Shown piece after piece: positions 26,880 to 39,800 of a stretch of DNA of 64,000 bases. The stretch lies in assembly GCA_029948255.1 (NCBI GenBank), contig JALIZF010001915.1, positions 1,240,001-1,304,000 on the forward strand. Reading direction: 5' to 3'. Positions within the stretch are counted from its first letter, which is position 1, and each line of letters opens with the position of its first letter. The notes beneath the pieces were generated by a model. The model had not been told where the DNA came from. It did no database searches and worked only from the letters and a program-made list of their open reading frames with translations. This DNA comes from Telmatactis stephensoni. Lineage: Eukaryota; Cnidaria; Anthozoa; Actiniaria; Isophelliidae. The translations under genes and the position numbers were made by a program.

Positions 26880-29800
26880 CTAGAAATAAGAAAGTAATTG
26901 CATTTATGGGATACCTGTGTACAGAGATTAAACTAGTCATGGGCTACCTTTGTATTTTCAAGAATGATGTTGGGATCCCTGTGCCATTCACATCATTCAA
27001 AACATTCAAAATTAAATATTTTGTGAATGTTTATTAGCCCACCCTCAATATATTGGATGAGTGATAGTAAACACTGGAGTCAATTCAACCACAAAATTAA
27101 TGCAGTATGACCCTAACTCTTCCCTTTTGACATACTACAAGTCTTGACTTCTGAGTGACAATTAAAAAGATTAAAATAGGAAGGAAGCATAAACACTAAA
27201 AGGGTGGGGTAAGGGAAAAGACTCTGTCTGTTTTGGACTAAGCCCTGTAAAGTGAGGCAAGCCTCACCAAAGACTTAGGACCCTGGGCTGGGATCTCATC
27301 AGGGCAGTACTAATACTCTAAGTTTGAATCAGATACCTCGAATAACACTTACCCAGTGTTTTGCTTATGTTGTCCAGAAGGAACATCTAAACTAGAACCT
27401 TGATCTACATCATAATCATCACTAAAGCCAATAGGTGGTGCAGGTAAGGGACTATCAAAGACAACATCATCTACTGGAAGGAATTCTGGTGGAGGTGGTA
27501 ATGCTGGAGAAGACGTTTCATCAAAGTCATCCACACCATTACCATGGAAATCCATTGGAGGTGGTGGTAAGAATTCAGGTATGTCCTCATTAATATAATT
27601 ATTTGTAGCTAAGTCCATTTGTGGGTTATTTTGTGGGATGAGTTCATTTGCAGTGTCATATGGAGGTGTATGTGGAGTGTCTGATGGATGATCTTGGTCG
27701 TTTTTCGTAGGTGATTTATTAGCTTGTAAAAGTAGCTTAATCTTTACTCCAGATGCTGTTGTGATGGTCTTCTCCATCACATCACTGTTCTGTGATGTAT
27801 CACTTGAAGGGCTGATATTCCTTCTTGGCACCCCACCATCGGGTTGATCATTTAATAATCCACTTCCACCATGCCCTTCTTCACCATTTGTTGGAGTAAA
27901 TCTTCCTGATACCCCATCTCCTAATGGATGCTTATCAATTGGATACGAGTTGTTAACGATTTCATTATTTGAGTCCTTTGGTGAATTTGAAAATGAATTA
28001 GAACGTTTTTCATTTACAGGAACAAGACTTATTTCATCTCTTGTTAAAGTTGAATTTAATGGACGTCCATCTTCGTCTGAGTATCTCCTTGTCAGTGTAT
28101 CGACAGTTCTATCACCGTTTAACTTCGTTCCTTCATCCAAAGATAAACTTGACTTCAACAAACTTATTCTCTCTGAGCTTGCGCTCAAACTGTCCTCAGA
28201 GGGAGAACCCGAGCTATATTCATACCATGGTCTTGATCCATTTCCAAAACTAGATTTTCTTTGTCTTTCATCGTGACCATTTCCAATATACGATCCTGGA
28301 GGTAGCATACCTTCAGCCAGTGAGCTAGAATCGCTACTATTCCATGAATTCAGACTCCAATTCTCACACTCAACTTCTCTACGAATAACATCATCAAATA
28401 TCATCATTGTCCGATCTTCCTCGGTGGAATAATTTGTCGAGTCGTATGATCGATCAGGATTATAGTCACCCACTCTTGGTGGAAACAGCAGTCTTCTATT
28501 AGGACTATCGGACTCAGGTCTGGTCTCGGATCTCGGGGAAAATTGCCTATGCCCCGGTACCGGACTTTTTTTCTTGGGTGGTACAGGTGGAGGGGTTTTC
28601 TTTGGACTTGTCTGTGGTGGTTTTGGTGGACTACTACTGCTACTTCGAGGAATAGTAGGACTTGTTGTGTCGTCATCCCATGAGGACGGCGAATCAGAGT
28701 GTTCATTCTCACGAGCTTCGTTAGCTAACCGCGCTGCTCTTGCAGCCACAGCTTTTGCCAACAGATGAGCATGCTGATTTCCACCAAAAGAAGAGGCGGG
28801 CTTCCCACCAGCGCGTCCTCCCTGACCCGCTAATCTTCCTATCATATTGTGGATGGACTTGGAACTTTTCGGAGATTCCGTCTCGTTGTTGGGAACGGAT
28901 TTAAGTTTACCTTTCTTCGCTTGAAGAGCATCCACTGTAATGAGACCTTGTCGAACAGCGGTAAGTGGAACGTCTACTTTCTTCCCTTTAATAGCTTTAT
29001 TTGATTTTACAGTTGGAGCTGTGGGCGGAACTACGGGAGCAGGCGGGACTATGGGAGGTGCCGGTGGGGCAATGGGTGGAGCTGGTGGCGGTGGAGGAGG
29101 TCCTGTAGGTTTTGGTTTTGGTACCACTGCTGGTTTGCTTGATTTTTTAGGAGAGGTTTTAACCTTTGTGGGTGATGTAGATAAATTAGATGAAGTTTGA
29201 AGATCCTAAACTTGGACGAGGAGGATTTCTATGGTATTTCTCTTGAGTAGGATAACTCTTTGCAACATGTTCGTTTTCTGTACTTAGCTGAGTATTATCC
29301 AGCTGTGATAAGATATCTGATCGAAGTCTGTCCGCTGCTGTATTAGTACGCCGACGCTGATTAACAATACTCGCTGGCGCACTAACTTTTCGACTGTTCG
29401 TATTTTGTTCGTTCATACGTTCATTACGTGCCTCAATAGCTTTTTGTAATGCATTAGACAGGCTAAAAGCTTCAGTAGTATTTGAATCAAGACTGTGTTT
29501 CCTTTCTCTGTTCTCTTCATTTCGTCCATTAATATTGCTATCATAGACTGGAGTTACCAGAGCACCGGGACCTCTTTCTTCCACATAACTAACGGTCGAA
29601 CTTACAGGCGTGGCCACTATGGTTTCCTCTTATTTCGTACGCCAAAGTCGGTCGTTGTCGATTCGACATTATAATGCATATCGTATCGAGAATGGTCGAC
29701 TGAAATAGATCGAGTGGGTGTAGGGTCCATATAACGCATGTTATATTGCGATTCATCCGCAGACAGGGATCGTGTTGGTTTAGGTATATCGAGATTTGGG

Positions 29801-32800
29801 TCTGAATGACTACTATGAACTGTTCTAGATAATGATGCGGCATCATGTGACATAGATCGTACGTAACGGTCGGGTACTTGCGGGATCGCAAACGGGACAG
29901 CCGTGCTAACGGGTCTTTTCCCTCTCACTGTATCATTTGACGATAATGACGCGATATTTTGCATTGAATGAGATCTTTGATTAACGGATAAACCAGGGTG
30001 AGCACTACGTGGTTTGTTTCTTGTACTACCATTAAATTTAAACTGCGCTGCAGATCGCGAGCTCGAGGCGCCAGGATTTCTTCGTTGTAAAGTGTGCCAT
30101 GGTGAGTCTTTAGAAACAGCGATGACACTGTCTACTTGGTAACTTGCTGGCTCTTCATGACTATACACAGCATCTGCAACAAACACAACGCATTAGAAGA
30201 ATTAGCTAATAGCTTAAGCTTTGCGTAAACGGAAAACGGTAGACGGCAGAGAGGATCATGACCTACGTTTTCCCGTCTGGCGTTTAAATTTCAGCAAAAA
30301 GGTGAGTCATTCCACGTTTGTTGAAACGCGAAGCCACGCTCACATTTAAGTGCCAAACGCGCAACGCTATGCGCGGAAAAGCTGGCCGCGTGATTTGCTT
30401 TGCCGTCTGCCGTTTCCCGTGTACATGAAGCTTACGCTATACAGTATTTGCAGATACATCGAATTTAAGATCAATAAAACAAACTCGCTAACAAAACAAC
30501 ATTTTAGATGGCATGGAAACAAATAGCGCAGATTCAGTAAGAATGCAAAACAAAACAAAAACAAAAAACAAAACAAAACGAAACGAAACGAAAGGCGAAA
30601 CGAAACGAAACGAAACGAAACAAAACAAAACAAAACAAAACAAAAAACAAAAAAAAACGGCAAAGCACGAAACGGTTACAACAGGAATTCCGAACACAGC
30701 AGCCACACGGTCACGGCACGGTAAGTTTCACAACGTAAACTGCTCTAGCCCGCCGAATAAGACACGCAGCTAACACTAGATAGCAAGGCATCATTACACG
30801 GGCTTTACGATCACCATGTGGATCTAAACGATACGGAGCTAATACGATATCGTCTTTGATAACATCTAAAAACTGTTACGGTTACAAATAGAGTCGTTTT
30901 CGTATGAGTGGGAAACTTACCGCGCCGTACCGTGACCGTGTCAGTGCCGTAATGTCTATAAAAACATTCGAAATTCATGCTGTAACCGTATCGTATCGTA
31001 ACCGTACAGTGTTCCCACTCATACGAAAACGACTCTATAAAGTCTACAAGTCTACAAGTATATAGGTCGTGGGTTCAATCCCCGCTTGGGTCTCGGATTT
31101 TTCCGCCAAGTCTTCATTTCCCACTCGATGAAGCATACATTTATTACTAGGTATATGAGTGTTTAGCAATACAGATGACACTATTGAACTAAGTGAATTC
31201 TTACCAAAAAGAGACGGTCTAGAAGAGGTTCTCATTCTACCAAGAGTTAGTGTCGTTGATGGGTCACGTTGTGGTGGGGGTGGTGGTACTTTACCTGTAT
31301 AATACAAGATCGGCTATATAAGTGATAACAACTAAACCTAGGAGCAAGTGTAGCTCAGTTGGTTAGTGCGCGAGGTCCGAGCCACCTCACACTTGTTTCG
31401 AGTTCTTTCCATTCTGTGTAACTTCAAACGGAGCACTGATGGAAAGAGGGGGATAAATAGCGCACCGTCGGCTTCCTGGGAGACCAGCTTCTAGCTGAAG
31501 GAACTACCGACGCTAAATATTGGTGCTTTTAGCTTTAAAGGAAACAGAGAACATCTATACAAAATGTGAAACCCCTGAGTAAAGCAGTATTCGTATGAGT
31601 GCAAAACGGACGGCGCTGTGCCGTCACTGTGTCAGTGCTTGACCATGCCGTTTTTGCACTAGTCATACGAAATTTGCTCTATTCTGTGAATATTTGCCGC
31701 AGTGAGTAAATACTTCATTTCCTTGACACCGAAACAACTCCGTGATGTCAATCAGTTGTATACACCTATTTCAAAAAATGGTGTCGGACGAGAGGACTAA
31801 ATCCACACGACGAGACAGAAAAAGACCATGGGTAGATGTTTCTGGCCTGTTTTGATTTTTAACCGGTTACAAATGAAGTTCTTTGGTGTAAAAGTAATAA
31901 GCAAACTAGATGTGTCTCGTCATGTTGATATTCGTGTTGCTTCCTTTTTTATTACTTTCTACCCACATGCAAGTGTAGCTCAGTTGGTTGCAAGTGTAGC
32001 TCAGTTGGTTAGTGCGCGGCTTTCTGATGCGAGAGGTCCCGAGTTCAATTCTCTGTCGGATCACCTCACACTTGTTTCGACTTCTTTCCATTCCGTGTAG
32101 CTTTAATTAGCTTTAAATACCCTTAAAACGGAGCACTGATGGAAAGAGGGGGGTAAAGAGCGCACCGTCGGCTTCCTGGGAGACCAGCGTTCAGCTGAAG
32201 GAACTACCGACGCTAAATATTAGTGCTTTGCCTTTGCCTTTCCTTTCGGGTGAGTAGGCTTGGGGACTTTTGCCTAACGTTTTTTGAAATAGATGTATGA
32301 AAAACGCCCTCCATTTGGTGGTTCTCATTTCAAGTTCACATAAATTATTGTTCCTTCTCCCTTATCTTCTCCCTTATCTTCTCCCTTATCTTCATCCAAT
32401 CTAGTCTCTTCTGATCTATAACCTACCTCTACGTCCTCCATCGAGCGTGTCATAACCGTTAACAATATTCAACGGGACTGTGACGATCTTAAGCTTAACA
32501 CTCTCACCACTACGCTGGATAAGTTTAACCACGTGACTATGGGTTGCTGTGCTAACGTCTTCGTCATTGACCTATGGGTAACGCAAATGGGATATGTATT
32601 TATTTCTATGCTGGGACGACTAATAATGGAGAATTGTTTCATAGATACCTCGATAATAAAATCATCGTTCTGCACTCCTTTACAATCAGCCTCACCACCA
32701 GGCTCGACTTCACCAATATACTGTAAGGCAGGGAATTCCTTGGATGGTTTAAAGTTTAGACGAGGAGTTTGGCCTAAAAAAAACCCAAAATATCGAATCA

Positions 32801-33808
32801 AAATGAAACATGTATAAATGCTTAAGGTAAAGGTAACAGATCTTATTGTACGTCGGTAGCTCGTAATAGTCATCATCTAACTAATAAACTTCAGGCCGAA
32901 GGTATAAAATACCGACTTACTGGTAGATTTCGTATGACTGAGAAAAACAAATGCACACTAGCTGTACTTTATGTCGTGGAGGGTGGGGTCACAACAGAGA
33001 ATTTCGAATGCTTTGATACGCGAGATGGCAATGTTATCTTGGGCAACGACGACCAAGAGAGCTGGTGCAGATTCTTTATCATGCGCGTGCCGCCTTCTTC
33101 AACGTTCAAGAAGGACTTTAGTGAGGATTTTTTCACGTCCCATAACGTTGAAAACGGCGCACCAATGAAAAAGGAATGTCTTTGCATCACCTGGTAGTCG
33201 TTGCGTAAAGCCCGGTTTACACGGTACGATATGTCGTCCCGATTTGATACTGATTTATTGTTTTTAGCACTCTTTTTCATTCAAAAAATAGGCCCGACAC
33301 GAAAAAAATCTGTTGCAGTATTTTTGCGAATCGGGCCGATTTCCGCTCTCTTTTCCCGAACGAAGCTTATCAAAAATCGGGCCGACATATCGTACCGTGT
33401 AAACCGGGCTTTAGGTTCCCTGGTCGACACGGCACGATGCAGTTTGTGCGATGAAGTTCACAGTCATACGTAATCTACTGGATTTTGTTGATGCGCTACT
33501 TACAGTTTGCACCACGCATTTGGAATCCAAACCCTGCTCTTCCTCTGTTTAAAATAACAACCCGAGGTGGTTGAATAAACCTGTGATCAGGTATTTGAGG
33601 GGCTCGTGGATCTTGCATGTCACTAAGGTAAAAACAATGGGATTACTATTTCATTATCAATCATGTGAAATTGTAGTTCAACCTCTCATAACCGACCAAC
33701 TTAAATATCAAGTCCAGGTGGTCGCTTACAGGAGGCTCCAACAATAGTGGCATAGCCTGTGAATAGGCTCTCACAGGCTATAGTGGCATGAATTTTTTTT
33801 TCTTTGTT

Positions 33809-33841
<33 letters not shown>

Positions 33842-36800
33842 ATTGTTGTTTTTATTTTAGTGAAAACTGGTCGCTAAGGGGAGTTGGTCGCTTACTAGAG
33901 GTAGACGCAACGGGAGGTTCAAATATACTTACTTTTTAGCGAACATTCCTGAAAGAGAAGGTGGTCTACCAAACAATGTTTTGGGTCGTCCTTTTCCTGC
34001 AAGACAACAGTCATTACGTTAAGTACATTGTCTTAATTTGGACGTATTTATGATTTGATATCTCAATAAGTACCTCCTTTCTTCAACTCCTCAACACAGA
34101 CGCTGGGAAACCATCCTGTTCTGTTATCTATGCGACCTTCCCAGAATCCTCTATCACCAACGTAAAGAACTGTAGAATAAGAAAGATCATGGTTATAAAC
34201 TAAATATAACTACACTGGACCTTCTATAGAGGGTTTCACGACAGCCATGTTTATAGGCGAGAACAATGGAATGTTTTTGAGTGACAAAATATTTGATTTC
34301 CCTTGAGAGAAAAGCGCTATTATTTTGACCATAAAGATGGCTGCCGTGAAATCCTTCTGTAGAATGGACGGACACCTATGAGACTTTTAATAAGCTATTC
34401 AGCTGTTGAATCTCATTATCTGCTTCAAACATTGAAGTTTTCAATAGAATATTCTCTGCTCTCAACAGAGAATATTCTATTGAAAACTTGTCTTTCGACT
34501 GATGAAAATTCCAATGGTATTGAAAACGACGTCATATGAAACCCAGGAATAAAAGTATGGGCCGAAAATAATCAACCTAGGGGTGTCCGGAGCGCCCTCC
34601 TACCACCCCCTCTCAGTCCTTCATCCCATAGGTACGGGTATACCACCTGTTTAAGTCAAACTGTTGATTTGACGGATTACAGGAAATAAGGGCATTGAAG
34701 AATTAAGGCGACCAGACTTGCACTGCTTATCTGTTGCTTATCAGGTCGCGCACTAAGCAACTAAAGCACCCTTGCTACTACAGAAACCGCTGTACATATA
34801 CAGCGGTTAGTGACAGCGACATCACCAGAATTATTTGTTCATCAGCGCCGACGTGCCTACGTATGTTGTCCGCCATAAAGAGAATAGAGATAGACGTTGC
34901 CAGGATGCCCTAGATTCGCTAATGCCGTGACGGCTCTTACAAAAAGATTTCGTGATTTCAAAGTGCGTGACTGAGACTGCGTGACGAACTAATGACAAAT
35001 GGGAAACAAATAATTGCAGGTTCCCATCTTATCGAAGTAGTTCAGATAAATTTCTTTAATACCGCAGATATAAAATAACAGCATTAAGGTCAAGTGCAAT
35101 ACTCAAAACCTTTTTTAAGTTCTGTTTCTATCAAAGAGCAATAAAATTAAGGCTGGATCTTTCATTAAAAAAACTCATTTCAGACAAGAATTGAGTACGT
35201 ACATCAAAAACAACCGCGGGAAATAAAAAAACCCGCGTGGTTTCATCCTTAGAAGGAAATATTCCAATAAAACAAACGATGAGTCCTACTGTTAACTGTC
35301 GGGTTAGAGTTACTCGAAATGAAATCAAGCTGTCTCAGAGCCTGGCTTCCTATCAATTACATTGTCTGGAAACCTAACAATAAAACTAACAAAAATAATA
35401 TACTTTCGAGATATAAATGTGTATTTTTATTGTAAAAAAAACACAGGTTTTTCTTGGATCCAACTCAATTTTTTTTCAAACTTTCTATGGAGTCTTTAAA
35501 TGAAAATATACTCTATCTATAAATTATAGATTACAGATCATATTTAATTCAAATAAAACGCACATGGCATATATTGAAACTGATCACTATTCATGCAGTA
35601 TTTCTCATTAATTTTACATCTTCATTCTTCCAACAAGAAAATACGGGATTTTCAAAAGTTTGTGAAGTGTTTAAAGATATTTATCCAGAAATTTCTCCAT
35701 TACAGATATACTTTACTTGAAATTAAATAATACACATTGACAAATTGAATAAGACCGACTATACACATCTACAATTGAACAATTCGTCGAAAACAGGGGG
35801 GATTAGATAACCTATATAATAGAAAACAACGGGTACAGAGAACTAAGCTTGGACGGTTCGCGATGAATTAGTTGGTTATTATTCTCATGTATTCTGTTTG
35901 CTTCTGTTATATGAGAAACAATAGTCTCTAAAAATACTTTGCGCGTTTTCTTAATCCCTATAAACGATTAAATATTCTAGAATCATAAATCGTGATTTAC
36001 ATCAGTGATATACAGTAGAACTAACATAACATCATATCCAATTTGAATACATAAACGATTCGAAAGAAATCGATGGTTGATTCTTAAACCGCAAAGAAGT
36101 CTACTGTCAGTTGTTTTGGTCTAAGTGAATGATGCTAAGTAAGATCAATTAGAACTCTTACCATCATCAGTGAGGCTACCATCTTCACAAGCATACATAT
36201 CTTTCCTGACCCAAGAAAACTCTTCGTTAGAGGGAGCTTCGTGTAAGCTCTTCGTTCGTCCTAGCCGCCATTTTTTCTTGTCGCGAAAACTGAGCGAACG
36301 CTTGCGAAATTTCGGCTCATTCGCCGTAGCTGTAGTCGATGTAGACATGATGTTTGAATGTAGATGTCCATTAAGTCATTATAGCTAGAACACCGGTATT
36401 AACATATGCCATTAAATTAGTCGAAGAGACTAGGCGACCAGGCGAGAAGCCAGATTCTTATGGCGTGAGTGTATTAAAGTTGGCCAAACTTAGAATTCAG
36501 CATCTTCATAGTTGAGCGCGCAGCCATGAAGTTTTCAACTCTACTTGTAAATTCACACTCTTCGTCGAGCGCTTTGGTCTGGTTGATTGAACAGGATGTT
36601 TATCAACGGCCTGACACCAAACGATAGCTATGTCACTGAAAAAAACTTTACCATACCATGCTAAGGTAGGCTAAAACTCAAAACACACCGTCTTGAGAAA
36701 TAATCTTCAAGAAACAAAACAGTTTGTCACTTGGGAAATAGGAGTGTCAATGAGGAAAACAAAAGAAAAAGTGACCGCAAAAGAACAAAGACTCGTCGCA

Positions 36801-39800
36801 TAGAAACACATCAATGATCTTTAGTTAATACGTGACTTATAACTTGTAATTGGGACATTAGGGAATTGGACATGGTTGCAATTAAAAAACATTGAAAATT
36901 AGAACCCGGTAGACATTGATAGAGCAAAAAGAAGCTGAATTACGCGCTTTCCAAGACAACGTGACGAGAACGTTTTTTTGGCAGCAAAAAGACTAATCAG
37001 CTGCAGGTATTTAGTTTGTAAATTAACACCATTTTGCGTTTTACAGAAAAACTATTCATCCAAGTAGTTGCTCGACTTTTACTATCGAAATGATGTGACC
37101 AGTCTTGTCCCCTATAGGAGGTAATCCTAGGGGTGTATTTTTGACCTTATATTACCGCAATACACGAAATAATCACTTGAAATTCTACGTTTTAAATTAC
37201 ATCCTGTATCTTTCAAGTGTTCTTTCTTCTTCGGATGCAACGATTCTTTTTAATTTTCTTTTTAACTATAGCACTGGAGTTCTAAGGGGTGTTCTAAGCG
37301 TACCGTTAGATAGGTTGTAATATAAGGGATTAAACCAGTTTCCTTTGCCTTAAGGCATCTAGTTCTAGAACAAAGGGATTGATGGAGAAACAAAACAAAT
37401 TATGAACTGCAGTCTATTGAAAATGAACAAAGACCTCAAGAACTTGACATAACAGCGACAGTTCTGCAATACGGACTGCTCTCTATAATACATGAACATT
37501 AGGTTAAGAACCAGCGTTTATCTGATTAGATATGTTTTATCTAGAAATTACTAAATCCCTCCTTAAAACTTGAGAAAGATAAGACGTCGCTTGTCTTCTT
37601 AATGTCTATTTAATCATTTGGCAGGTTTACAAAAGTTGAGTAAATAAAGCTAATTGAATAGACAACAATATGAAACCCAACAAAAACTAGCTACGGCCCA
37701 ACCTCCACCAATCTAACTAGAACAGCCATCACTTTGCAATAGCTTTTATATCTTTAAGCAATACAGAATTTAACTCTTGCTCTCTACAACAACACTTCAT
37801 TATTGTACACAGGGTGACCAATTTAAGGGGCTCACTGACTATAATGCATCGTTTTTTAGTCGACTTTTGATGGCCTCATATATTCTTTCATTCCTATTTC
37901 AGTGGTAACTTGTCCAATATCTTGTTCCTAATCAAGTTATATTTTACCTGAATACTCTGCAACTCTCCTAATCTGTGCTATGCAAATACTTTCAGATTAC
38001 ATCCCTTCCAAAGACAACAGCTACACCATTTACTCATTGATATCCTACCATTCGAATTTAATGACACGATTTCCAATATGCTCTCCCATAGCTTATCTCT
38101 AATAGTTAGAGTAAATAATACACAATCCTACTCTCCCAAGATGGCCTTGAGACGTCATGATAACTATAAATACCCTTTCTGAGGGCAATTAATCATTTCC
38201 CTTAGCAATAAAACTCTACCGATCTGCATAACGTATCACAAGTCATAAACACCGATCTAATGGATCAGTAGTTAATGCTTTTGATAATATCCTAGCAATC
38301 TATATTTGTAGTTATTTGATACTACATAGATACCAAAGACTCTATAAGTAGATTTACCATGGAGCGGCTCAGCTTTTTTACTGGATATATATAGTATAAG
38401 GTAAACCAGTACTGATAACGCTGTACTCATGCAGTAAATATCAAACAGGTGATGTAATAACTCTAATATAACAACTACTAGTAATACATCTCCAACGGTA
38501 ACAATACTTTATAAAAGGAAGCCCAGCTGAGAAGCGAACACACAGACTTATGGAATAAGGATTCAGTGAAAAATAGCGCACAAGCCGGTTATTCTATGTT
38601 TTTCTCAAAAAGAGAGCCGCTAAGAAGGATCTTTCAAGGGTTTTTAATTTCATTTTCAGTGTTTTTTCAGTAGTCGGTCTTTTAGTAGTGAAGAGACTCT
38701 AGCAGTAAAAAAAGCCGACGATTCTTTATGGCATTCAAACTGAAGAGGACGTCAAAACAACTAAAAAAACAACTAAAATTGGCATACTTAATCAAAAGTA
38801 GAAACTAAAAGTGACAGATGCAAATTTTCCTTTTTTTAATGAATACCAACTAAGATTTGGACTAGTAATCCATCAATCCGTCTTTTGTTAGTTCTTTCAT
38901 TTCTTTCAAATTTTCTAGTTCTCTTTCCCATTTCTCATTTCCATTTTTTATTATGTGACCTCTTCTCGGCAGTCAAAATGTCAATTTTTATTGATAATGC
39001 TAGCGGTACAATACTGCACAGTATAGTCTGAAAATGCCGGACAAATATTGTAAATACATCCACTACCACTGAATCGTTCCTTTTAGGGCATCTATATGTT
39101 TGAAGACATCCGTAAAGTAGACTTTGACAACAGGTGGCTTGGTCAGTCTACTTCGTTCCATGTAGACGTTTGATGAAATAAAGTAGACTTAGACTGACAA
39201 CAGTGATGGTATAGCTTCCAGTATTAAGACTATTAACTCTAATTATAACAGACTCTTGATAGGAGTCGTTCTACTTCTTCCATGTAGACGTTTGATGAAA
39301 TAAAGTAGACTTAGACTAACAACAGAGATGGTATAGCTTCCAGCATTAACTCTAATTATAACAGACTCTTGATAGGAAAGTCATAATTCTAATTCTTCCA
39401 TGTAGACACACGTGGACAAGTTCACCTAATGGACAATAACGTCGACAGCTGAAACCCCACGTTATTATAAAAGTAGCCTCTATACAAACTAAATTTTCTA
39501 TTACTAGAGTAATTTCCTTTCTCTGATTTTCTTTTCCGTATTTCTGTTGCATTGTTCGGCTATTCAAATCGGGACATAAAAACAGTGAAAGATCGAGAAC
39601 GTGTGTCCCACATCCTACAGTGAAATTTAACTAATGGATTTGGTATTACTCAGGAATAAACACAGGAAATACACGAACTTGTTCTGCAAATACGATACAC
39701 AATAGAATAGTTGATCCGACTCAATCCCAGTAATTCGATGCGGAAACTGTAATGCTTAATGTTTGAATAAGTGTGCCTATGTCTAGGTGTGGTTCACCGC

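Noticed and set aside
27950..29200. Plus-strand ORFs (Gly-rich and others) across the SHANK large exon
   Set aside because: They mirror the proline- and serine-rich coding strand of SHANK; a Gly-rich antisense of polyproline is expected.
29582..29640. Tiny intron explaining the first frame change in SHANK exon 20
   Set aside because: Possible GT/AG pairs give introns of only 22 or 52 bp with wrong phases; a single-base indel explains the frames better.
31046..31120. tRNA-like GGGTTCAATCC block
   Set aside because: Only a box B-like string is present without a matching box A at tRNA spacing; probably a SINE remnant, too short to annotate.
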